Source of the DNA: Dermacentor variabilis
Taxonomy: Eukaryota; Arthropoda; Arachnida; Ixodida; Ixodidae
Assembly (NCBI RefSeq): GCF_050947875.1
Contig: NC_134569.1
Location: 265,217,600 to 265,281,599, forward strand
Length of the DNA stretch: 64,000 bases
Reading direction: 5' to 3'
Shown: positions 25,455 through 36,561 of the stretch, in pieces
Layout of the letters: every line of letters starts with the position of its first letter
Numbering within the stretch: position 1 is the stretch's first letter
Notes under the pieces: model-generated
Told to the model about the DNA's origin: nothing
Database searches by the model: none
What the model saw: only the letters and a program-made list of their open reading frames with translations
Position numbers and translations under genes: made by a program

Positions 25455-28400
25455 AAGTTATGCATGCGCATGCTGCTTTTGACAGAGCGCGCACGTTGAT
25501 TTCTGCCAAACGACGTTCTAAGCACGCCCATGCTGTTCTTTTTAGCACCCGCGCATGGATTTGTGCCAAACCACTTGTTAAGAATGCACATGCATCTTTT
25601 GGTAGACGCTGACGTCGTTTTCTGCCAAACCACAAGGTAGGCATGCACATGCAGCTTTTGGCAGAGCGTGCACATGGATTTCTCCCAAACGACGCGCTAA
25701 GCATGCCCATGCTGCTGTTTTTAGCACCTGCGCATGGATTTGTGCCAAACCATTTGTTAAGCATGCACATGCATCTCTTGGTAGACGCGGACGTTGTTTT
25801 CTATCAAACCACAGCTTATGCATTCGCATCCTGCTTTTGGCAGAGCGCGCGCTTCAATTTCTGCCAAACGACTTGTTAAGCACGCCCATGCTGCTATTTT
25901 TAGCACCTGCGCATGGATTTGTGCCAAACCACTTGTTAAGCATGCACATGCATCTGTTGGTAGACGCGGACGTTGTTTTCTGCCAAACCACAAGTTATGC
26001 ATGCACATGCTGCTTTTGGCAGAGCGCGGCGTGGATTTCTGCCAAACGACGTCCTAAGCACGCCCATGCTGCTCTTTTAAGCACCCGCACATGGATTTGC
26101 GCCAAACCACTTGTTAAGCATGCACATTCATGTTTTGGTAGACGCGGACGTTGTTTTCTGCCAAACCACAAGTTATGCATGCACTTGCTGCTTTTGACAG
26201 AGCGCGCGCTTGGATTTCTGCCAAACGACTTGTTAAGCACGCCCATGCTGCTCTTTTTAGCACCCGCGCATGGATTTGTGCCAAACCACTTGTTAAGCAT
26301 GCGCATGCATCTGTTGGTAGACGCGGACGTTGTTTTCTGCCAAACCACAAGTTATCCATGCACATGCTGCTTTTGGCAGAGTGCGCGCGTGGATTTCTGG
26401 CAAACGACGTGTTAAGCACGCCCATGCTACTCTTTTTGGCACCCGCACATGAATTTGTGCCAAACCACTTGTTAAGCATGCATATGCATCTTTTGGCAGA
26501 CGCGGATGTTGTTTTCTGCCAATCCACAACTTATGCATGCACTTGCTGCTTTTGGCAGAGCACGCACGTGGATTTCTTCCAAACAACGTGCTAAGCACAC
26601 CCATGCTGCTCTTTTAAGCACTCGCACATATATTTGTGCCAAACAACTTGTTAAGCATGCTGATGCATCTTTTGGCAGACGCGGACGTTGTTTTCTGCCA
26701 AACCACAAGGTATGCATTCACGTGCTGCATTTGGCTGAGCGCGCACGTGGATTTCCGCCAAACGACGTCCTAAGCACGCCCATGCTGCTCTTTTTAGCAC
26801 CCGCGCATGGATTTGTGCCAAACTACTTGTTAAGAATGCACATGCATCTTTTGGTAGACGCTGACGTCGTTTTCTACCAAACCAGAAGGTAGGCATGCAC
26901 ATGCAGCTTTTGGCAGAGCGTGCACATGGATTTCTCCCAAACGACGTGCTAAGCACGCCCATGCTGCTCTTTTTAGCACCCGCGCATGGATTTGTGCCAA
27001 ACCACTTGTTAAGAATGCACATGCATCTTTTGGTAGACGCTGACGTCGTTTTCTGCCAAACCACAAGGTATGCATGCACATGCAGCTTTTGGCAGAGCGC
27101 GCACGTGGATTTCTCCCAAACGACGTGCTAAGCATGCCCATGCTGCTGTTTTTAACACCTGCGCACGGATTTGCGCCAAACCACTTGTTAAGCATGCACA
27201 TGCATCTCTTGGTAGACGCGGACGTTGTTTTCTGCCAAACCACAAGTTATGCGTGCACATGCTGCTTTTGGCAGAGCGCGGCGTGGATTTCTGCCAAACG
27301 ACGTCCTAAGCACGCCCATGCTGCTCTTTTAAGCACCCGCACATGGATTTGCGCCAAACCACTTGTTAAGCATGCACATTCATGTTTTGGTAGACGCGGA
27401 CGCTGGTTTCTGCCAAACCTCAAGTTATGCATGCACTTGCTGCTTTTGACAGAGCGCGCACGTGGATTTCTGCCAAGCGACGTGCTAAGCACGCCCATGA
27501 TGCTCTTTTAAGCACCCGCACATGGATTTGCGTCAAACCACTTGTTAAGCATGCACATTCTTGTTTTGGTAGACGCAGACGCTGTTTTCTGCCAAACCAC
27601 AAGTTATGCATGCACTTGCTGCTTTTGACAGAGCGCGCACGTGGATTTCTGACAAGCGACGTGCTAAGCACGCCCATGCTGCTCTTTTAAGCACCCGCAC
27701 ATGGATTTACGCGAAACCACTTGTTAAGCGCACAAATGCATATTTTGGTAGACGCGGACGTTGTTTTCTGCCAAACCACAAGGTATGCATGCACATGCTG
27801 CTTTTGGCAGAATGCGAACGTGGATTTCTGGCAAACGACGTGTTATGCACGCCCATGCTGCTCTTTTTGGCACCCGCACATGAATTTGTGCCAAACCTCT
27901 TGTTAAGCATGCATATGCATCTTTTGGCAGACGCGGACGTTGTTTTCTGCCAAACCACAAGTTATCCATGGACATGCTTTTGGCAGAGCGCGCATGTGGA
28001 TTTCTGCCAAATGACGTGCTATGCACGCCCATGCTGCTCTTTTTAGCACCCGCACATGGATTTGTGCCAAACCACTTGTTAAGCATGCATATGCATCTTT
28101 TGGCAGACGCGGACGTTGTTTTCTGCCAAACCACAAGTTATGCATGCACTTGCTGCTTTTGGCAGAGCGCGCACGTGGATTTCTGCCAAACGAGGTGCTA
28201 ACACGCCCATGCTGCTCTTTTTAGCACCCGCACATTGATTAGTGCCAAACCACTTGTTAAGCATGCATATGCATCTTTTGGCAGACGCGGACGCTGTTTT
28301 CTGCCAAACCACAAGTTATTCATGGACATGCTGCTTTTGGCAGAGGGCGCATGTGGATTTCTGCCAAATGACGTGCTATGCATGCCCATGCTGCTCTTTT

Positions 28401-30429
28401 TAGCATCCGCACATGGATTTGTGCCAAACCACTTGATAAGCATGCATATGCATCTTTTGGCAGACGCGGACGTTGTTTTCTGCCAAACCACAAGTTATGC
28501 ATGCACAAGCTGCTTTTGGCAGAGCGCGCACGTGGATTTCTGCCAAACGAGGTGCTAAGCACGCCCATGCAGCTCTTTTTAGCACCCGCACATGGATTTG
28601 TGGCAAACCTCTTGTTAAGCATGCACATGCATCTTTTGGCAGACGCGGACGTTGTTTTCTGCCAAACCTCAAGTGATGCATGCTCATACTGCTTTGGGAG
28701 AGAGCGCACGTGGACTTCTGCGAAACGAGGTGCTAACACGCCCATGCTGCTCTTTTTAGCACCCGCACATGGATTTGTGCCAAACCACTTGTTAAGCATG
28801 CATATGCATCTTTTGGCAGACGCGGAGGTTGTTTTCTGCCAAACCACAAGTTATGCATCCACATGCTGCTTTTGGCAGAGCGCGGCGTGGATTTCTGCCA
28901 AACGACGTCCTAAGCACAGCCATGCTGCTCTTTTAAGCACCCGCACATGGATTTGCGCCAAACTACTTGTTAAGCATGCACATTCATGTTTTGGTACACG
29001 CGAACGTTCTTTTCTGTCAAACCACAAGTTATGCATGCACTTGCTGCATTTGGCAGAGCGCGCTTGTGGATTTCATCCAAGCGACGTGCTAAGCACGCCG
29101 ATGCTGCTCTTTTTAACACCCCCGCATGGATTTGTGCCAAACCACTTGTTAAGCATGCACATTCATGTTTTGGTAGAAGCGGACGTTGTTTTCTGCCAAA
29201 CCACAAGTTATGCATGCACATGCTGCTTTTGGCAGAGCGCGCGCGTGGATTTCTGCTAAACGACGTGTTAAGCACCCCCATGCTGCTATTTTTAGCACCC
29301 GCGCATGAATTTTGGCCAAACCACTTGTTAAGTATGCATATGCATCTTTTGGCAGATGCGGACGTTGTTTTCTGCCAAACCACAAGTTATGCATGCACTT
29401 GCTGCTTTTGGCAGAGCGCGCACGTGGATTTCTGCCAAATGACGTGCTAGGCACGCCCATGCTGCTCTTTTTAGCACCCGCACATGGATTTGTGCCAATC
29501 CACTTGATGAGCATGCATGTGCATCTTTTGGCAGACGCGGACGTTGTTTTCTGCCAAACCACAAGTTATGCATGCAGAAGCTGCTTTTGGCAGAGCGCGC
29601 ACGTGGATTTCTGCCAAACGAGGTGCTAAGCACGCACATGCTGCTCTTTTTAGCACCCGCACATGAATTTGTGCCAAACCACTTGTTAAGCATGCACATG
29701 CATCTTTTGGCAGACGCGGACGTTGTTTTCTGCCAAACCTCAAGTTCTGCATGCACATGCTGCTTTTAGCAGAGCGCGGCGTGGATTTCTGCCAAATGAC
29801 TTCCTAAGCACGCCCATGCTGCTTTTTAAGCACCCGCACATGGATTTGCGCCAAACCACTTGTTAAGCATGCACATTCATGTTTTGGTAGACGCGGACGT
29901 TGTTTTCTGCCAAACCACAAGTTATGCATGCACTTGCTGCATTTGGCAGAGCGCGGCGTGGATTTCTGCCAAACGACGTCCTAAGCACGCCCATGCTGCT
30001 CTTTTAGCCACGCGCACATGGATTTGCGCCAAACCACTGTTTAAGCATGCACATTCATGTTTTGGTAGACGCGGACATTGTTTTCTGCCAAACCTCAAGT
30101 GATGCATGCTCATACTGCTTTTGGCAGAGAGCGCACGTGGACTTCTGCGAAATGGGGTGCTAACACGCCCATTCTACTCTTTTTAGCACCCGCGCATGAC
30201 TTTGTGCCAAACCACTTGTTGAGCATGCATATGCATCTTTTGGCAGACGCGGACGCTGTTTTCTGCCGAACCACAAGTTATCCATGGACATCCTTTTGGC
30301 AGAGCGCGCATGTGGATTTCTGCCAAATGACGTGCTACGCACGCCCATGCTGCTCTTTTTCGCACCCGCACATGGATTTGTGCCAAACCACTTGTTTAGC
30401 ATGCAAATGCATCATTTGGCAGACGCGGA

Positions 30430-31632
30430 CGTTGATTTCTGCCAAACCACAAGTTATGCATGCACAAGCTGCTTTTGGCAGAGCGCGAACGTGGATTTCT
30501 GCCAAACGAGGTGCTAAGCACGCCCATGCTGCTCTTTTTAGCACCCGCACATGGATTTGTGCCAAACCACTTGTTAAGCATGCACAAGCATCTTTTGCCA
30601 GACGCGGACGTTGTTTTCTGCCAAACCTCGAGTGATACATGCTCATACTGCTTTTGGCAGAGTGCGCACGTGGACTTCTGCGAAACGAGGTGCTAGCACG
30701 CCCATGCTGCTCTTTTTAGCACCCGCGCATGAATTTGTGCCAAACCACTTCTTAAGCATGCATATGCATCTTTTGGCAGACGCGGACGTTGTTTTCTGCC
30801 AAACCACAAGTTATCCATGGACATGCTTTTGGCAGAGCGCGCATGTGGATTTCTGCAAATGACGTGCTACGCACGCCCAGCATGGGCTGCTGCTCTTTTT
30901 CGCACCCGCACATGGATTTGTGCCAAACCACTTGTTAAGCATGCATATGCATCTTTTGACAGACGCGGACGGTGTTTTCTGCCAAACCACAAATTATGCA
31001 TGCACATGCTGCTTTTGGCAGAATGCGCACGTGGATTTTTGCCAAACGGCGTGCTAAGCACGCCCATGCTGCTCCTTGTTGGACCTGCGCATGGATTTGT
31101 GCCAAACCACTTGTAAAGCATGCACATGCATCTTTTGGAAGACGCGCACGGTGTTTTCTGCCAAACCACAAGGTATGCATGCACATGCTGCTTTTGGCAG
31201 AGCGCGCACGTGAATTTCTGCAAAACGACGTGCTAAGCACGCCCATGCTGCTCTGTTTAGCATACGCGCAGGGATTTGTGCCAAACCACTTGTTAAGCAT
31301 GTACATGCATCTGTTGGTAGACGCAGGCGTTGTTTTCTGACAAACCGCAAGTTCTGCATGCACATGCTGCTTTTAGCACAGCGCGGCGTGCATTTCTGCC
31401 AAACGACGCGCTAAGCTTGCCCATGCTGCTCTTTTATGCACCCGCACATGGATTGGCGCCAAACCACTTGTTAAGTATGCTCATTCATGTTTTGGTAGAC
31501 GCGGACGTTGTTTTCTACCAAACGACAAGTTATGCATCCACTTGCTGCTTTTGGCAGAGCGCGCACGTGGATTTCTGCCAAACGACGTGCTAAGCACGCC
31601 CATGCTGTTCTTTATAGCACCCGCGCATGGAT
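30430..31632. repeat. Duplicated block, left partner of 32755-33955
   Basis: About 1.2 kb repeated at offset 2325-2326 (13 monomers minus one or two bases). It includes a small fold-back insertion at 30880, the TTGTTGGACCTGCGC variant and TTCTGACAAACCGC. Confidence 0.78.
30875..30887. other. Small fold-back insertion (8 nt inverted copy)
   Basis: The normal GCACGCCCATGCTGCTC is replaced by GCACGCCCAGCATGGGC followed by TGCTGCTC. The extra GCATGGGC (30880-30887) is the reverse complement of the local GCCCATGC, giving a GCCCA-GCA-TGGGC hairpin. Confidence 0.8.
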
Positions 31633-32754
31633 TTGTGCCGAACCACTTCTTCAGCATGGACATGCATCTTTTGGTAGACGCGCACGGTGTTTACTGCCAA
31701 ACCACAAGGTATGCATGCACATGCTGCTTTTGGCATAACGCGCACGTGGATTTCTGCGAAACGACGTGCTAAGCATCCCCATGCTACTCTGTTTAGCACC
31801 CGCGCATGGATTTGCGCCAAACCCCTTTTTAAGCATGCACATGCATCTGTTGGTGGACGCGTACATTGTTTTCTGCCAAACCACAAGTTATGCATGCACA
31901 TGCTGCTTTTGGCAGAGCGCGGCGTGGATTTCTGCCAAACGACGTCCTAAGCACGCCCATGCTGCTTTTTAAGCACCCGCACATGGATTTGCGCTCAACC
32001 ACTTGTGAAGCATGCACATTCATGTTTTGGTAGACGCGGACGTTGTTTTCTGCCAAACCAAAAGTTATGCATGCACTTGCTGCTTTTGGCAGAGCGCGCA
32101 TGTGGATTTCTGCCAAATGACGTGCTATGCACGCCCATGCTGCTCTTTTTAGCACCCGCACATGGATTTGTACCAAACCACTTGATAAGCATGCATATGC
32201 ATCTTTTGGCAGACGCGGACGTTGTTTTCTGCCAAACCACAAGTTATGCATGCACTTGCTGCATTTGGCAGAGCGCGCTTGTGGATTTCTTCCAAGCGAC
32301 GTGCTAAGCACGCCCATGCTGCTCTTTTTAACACTCCCGCATGGATTTGCGCCAAACCACTTTTTAAGCATGCACATGCATCTGTTGGTAGACGCGGACG
32401 TTGTTTTCTGCCAAACAACAAGTTATGCATGCACATGCTGCTTTTGGCAGAGCGCGGCGTGGATTTCTGCCAAACGACGTCCTAAGCACGCTCATGCTGC
32501 TCTTTTAGGCACGCGCACATGGATTTGCGCGAAACCACTCTTTAAGCATGCACATTCATGTTTTGGTAGACGCGGACGTTGTTTTCTGCCAAACCTCAAG
32601 TGATGCATGCTCATACTGCTTTTGGCAGAGAGCGCACGTGGACTTCTCCGAAACGAGGGGCTAACACGCCCATGCTGCTCTTTTTAGCACCCGCGCATGA
32701 ATTTGTGCCAAACCACTTGTTGAGCATGCATATGCATCTTTTGGCAGACGCGGA

Positions 32755-33955
32755 CGTTGTTATCTGCCAAACCACAAGTTATGCATGCACAAGCTGCTTT
32801 TGGCAGAGCGCCCACGTGGATTTTTGCCAAACGAGGTGCTAAGCACGCCCATGCTGCTCTTTTTAGCACCCGCACATGGATTTGTGCCAAACCACTTGTT
32901 AAGCATGCACATGCATCTTTTGCCAGACGCGGACGTTGTTTTCTGCCAAACCTCAAGTGATGCATGCTCATACTGCTTTTGGCAGAGAGCGCACGTGGAC
33001 TTCTGCGAAACGAGGTGCTAGCACGCCCATGCTGCTCTTTTTAGCACCCGCGCATGAATTTGTGCCAAACCACTTGCTAAGCATGCATATGCATCTTTTG
33101 GCAGACGCGGACGTTGTTTTCTGCCAAACCACAAGTTATCCATGGACATGCTTTTGGCAGAGCGCGCATGTGGATTTCTGCCATATGACGTGCTACGCTA
33201 TCCAAGCATGGGCTGCTGCTCTTTTTCGCACCCGCACATGGATTTGTGCCAAACCACTTGTTAAGCATGCATATGCATCTTTTGACAGACGCGGACGGTG
33301 TTTTCTGCCAAACCACAAATTATGCATGCACATGCTGCTTTTGGCAGAATGCGCACGTGGATTTTTGCCAAACGGCGTGCTAAGCACGCCCATGCTGCTC
33401 TTTGTTGGACCTGCGCATGGATTTGTGCCAAACCACTTGTAAAGCATGCATATGCATCTTTTGGTAGACGCGCACGGTGTTTTCTGCCAAACCACAAGGT
33501 ATGCATGCACATGCTGCTTTTGGCAGAGCGCGCACGTGAATTTCTGCAAAACGACGTGCTAAGCACGCCCATGCTGCTCTGTTTAGCACCCGCGCAGGGA
33601 TTTGTGCCAAACCACTTGTTAAGCATGTACATGCATCTGTTGGTAGACGCAGGCGTTGTTTTCTGACAAACCGCAAGTTCTGCATGCACATGCTGCTTTT
33701 AGCACAGCGCGGCGTGCATTTCTGCCAAACGACGTGCTAAGCATGCCCATGCTGCTCTTTTAAGCACCCGCACATGGATTGGCGCCAAACCACTTAAGTA
33801 TGCTCATTCATGTTTTGGTAGACGCGGACGTTGTTTTCTGCCAAACCACAAGTTATGCATCCACTTGCTGCTTTTGGCAGAGCGCGCACGTGGCTTTCTG
33901 CCAAACGACGTGCTAAGCACGCCCATGCTGTTCTTTTTAGCACCCGCGCATGGAT
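32755..33955. repeat. Duplicated block, right partner of 30430-31632
   Basis: Keeps the fold-back insertion in an altered form (33201-33213) and otherwise follows the left copy closely. Confidence 0.78.
33201..33213. other. Altered copy of the small fold-back insertion
   Basis: Reads TCCAAGCATGGGC, exactly 2326 bases from the 30875 copy. The left arm has substitutions (GCTATCCA in place of GCACGCCCA), so the hairpin is weakened. Confidence 0.72.
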
Positions 33956-34244
33956 TTGCGCTAAACCACTTTTTAAGCATGCCCATGCACCTGTTGGTAG
34001 ACGCGGACGTTGTTTTCTGCCAAACCACAAGTTATGCATGCACATGCTGCTTTTGGCAGAGCGCGGCGTGGATTTTTGCCAAATGACGTCCTAAGCACGC
34101 CCATGCTGCTTTTTAAGCACCCGCACAGGGATTTGCGCCAAACCACTTGTTAAGCATGCACATTCATGTTTTGGTAGACGCGGACGTTGTTTTCTGCCAA
34201 ACCACAAGTTATGCATGCACTTGCTGCTTTTGGCAGAGCGCGCT

Positions 34245-36561
34245 TGTGGATTTCATCCAAGCGACGTGCTAAGCACGCCCATGCTGCTCTTTTTAACACT
34301 CCCGCATGGATTTGCGCCAAACCACTTTTTAAGCATGCACATGCATCTGTTGGTATACGCGGACGTTGTTTTCTGCCAAACAACAAGTTATGCATGCACA
34401 TGCTGCTTTTGGCAGAGCGCGGCGTGGATTTCTGCCAAACGACGTCCTAAGCACGCCCATGCTGCTCTTTAGAGCACCCGCACATGGATTTTCGCCAAAC
34501 CACTGTTTAAGCATGCACATTCATGTTTTGGTAGACGCGGACGTTGTTTTCTGCCAAACCAAAAGTTATGCATGCACTTGCTGCTTTTGGCAGAGCGCGC
34601 ATGTGGATTTCTGCCAAATGACGTGCTATGCACGCCCATGCTGCTCTTTTTAGCACCCGCACATGGATTTGTGCCAAACCACTTGATAAGCATGCATATG
34701 CATCTTTTGGAAGACGCGGACATTGTTTTCTGTCAAACCACAAGTTATACATGCACAAGCTGCTCTTGGCAGAGCGCGCACGTGGATTTCTGCCAAACGA
34801 GGTGCTAAGCACGCCCATGCTGCTCTTTTTAGCGCCCGCACATGGATTTGTGCCAAACGACTTGTTAAGCATGCACATGCATCTTTTGGCAGACGCGGAC
34901 GTTGTTTTCTGCCAAACCTCAAGTGATGCATGCTCATACTGCTTTTGGCAGAGAGCGCACGTGGACTTCTGCGAAACGAGGTGCTAACACGCCCATGCTG
35001 CTCTTTTTAGCACCCGCACATGGATTTGGGCCAAACCACTTGTTAAGCATGCACATGCATCTCTTGGTATACGCGGACGTTGTTTTCTGCCAAACAACAA
35101 GTTATGCGTGCACATGCTCCTTTTGGCAGAGGGCGGCGTGGATTTCTGCCAAACGACGTCCTAAGCACGCCCATGCTGCTCTTTTGGGCACCCGCACATG
35201 GATTTGCGCCAAACCACTTGTTAAGTATGCACATTCATGTTTTGGTAGACGCGGACGTCGTTTTCTGCCAAACCAAAAGTTATGCACGCACTTGCTGCTT
35301 TTGGCAGAGCGCCATGTGGATTTCTGCCAAATGACGTGCTATGCACGCCCATGCTGCTCTTTTTAGCACCCGCACATGGATTTGTGCCAAACCACTTGTT
35401 AAGCATGCATATGCATCTTTTCGCAGACGCGGACGATGTTTTCTGCCAAACCTCAAGTGATGCATGCTCATACTGCTTTTGGCAGAGAGCGCACGTGGAC
35501 TTCTGCGAAACGAGGTGCTAACACGCCCATGCTGCTCTTTTTAGCACCCGCGCATGAATTTGCGCCAAACCACTTGTTAAGCATGCATATGTATCTTTTG
35601 GCAGACGCGGACGTTGTTTTCTGCCAAACCACAAGTTATCCATGGACATGCTTTTAGCAGAGCGCGCATGTGGATTTCTGCTAAATGAAGTGCTATGCAC
35701 GCCCATGCTGCTCTTTTTCGCACCCGCACATGGATTTGTGCCAAACCACTTGTTAAGCATGCATATGCATCTTTTGGCAGACGCGGACGATGTTTTCTGC
35801 CAAACCACAAATTATGCATGCACATGCTGCTTTTTGCAGAGCGCGCACGTGAATTTCTGCAAAACGACGTGCTAAGCACGCCCATGCTGCTCTGTTTAGC
35901 ACCCGCGCATGGATTTGTGCCAAACCAGTTGTTAAGCATGTACATGCATCTGTTGGAAGACGCAGGCGTTGTTTTCTGACAAACCGCAAGTTCTGCATGC
36001 ACATGCTGCTTTTAGCAGAGCGCGCCGTGGATTTCTGCCAAACGACGCGCTAAGCATGCCCTTGCTGCTCTTTTAAGCACCCGCACATGGATTGCCGCCA
36101 AATCACTTGTTAAGTATGCTCATTCATGTTTTGGTAGACGCGGACGTTGTTTTCTGCCGAACCACAAGTTATGCATCCACTTGCTGCTTTTGGCAGAGCG
36201 CGCACGTGGATTTCTGCCAAACGACGTGCTAAGCACGCCCATGCAGTTCTTTTTAGCACCCGCGAATGGATTTGCGCCAAACCACTTTTTAAGCATGCAC
36301 ATGCATCTGTTGGTAGACGCGTACGTTGTTTTCTGCCAAACCACAAGTTATGCATGCACATGCTGCTTTTGGCAGAGCGCGGCGTGTATTTCTGCCAAAC
36401 GACGTCCTAAGCACGCCAATGCTGCTCTTTTAAGCACCCGCACATGGATTTGCGCCAAACCACTTGTTAAGCGTGCACATTCATGTTTTGGTAGACGCGG
36501 ACGTTGTTTTCTGCCAAACCAAAAGTTATGCATGCACTTGCTGCTTTTGGCAGAGCGCGCA
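34245..36561. repeat. Near-identical 2317-bp tandem duplication, copy 1
   Basis: Thirteen monomers minus 10 bases, repeated immediately downstream. I found only two substitutions (34834 G against 37151 A; 36500 G against 38847 C) apart from the inverted insertion in copy 2. The first base that differs upstream is 34244 (T) against 36561 (A). Confidence 0.9.
34921..35098 (+). repeat. Example of a third monomer type (A2 subfamily, 178 bp)
   Basis: The A block (34921-34980) reads AAGTGATGCATGCTCATACT with GAGAGCGCACGTGGACTTCTG and CGAAACGAG. The following B block (34981-35039) has GTGCTAACACGCCC, one base shorter than the standard GTGCTAAGCACGCCC. The right dyad arm is TCTGCGAAA, one mismatch from perfect. 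The type recurs near 17.5, 28.7, 30.1, 32.6, 32.9, 37.2, 39.4, 49.4, 55.4, 57.5, 60.0 and 60.5 kb, so it marks mainly the right part of the window. Confidence 0.85.

Larger units (their letters stand above)
21480..29450. repeat. Large collinear block, right copy (shortened)
   Basis: Order-preserving partner of 7.0-19.2 kb but about 4 kb shorter. It has gained one monomer near 21.93-22.11 kb and lost several multi-monomer pieces. Confidence 0.65.

Noticed and set aside
30430..33955. Transposable element insertion flanked by repeats
   Set aside because: The interval consists only of satellite monomers. No terminal repeats, target-site duplication or transposase-like frame is present.
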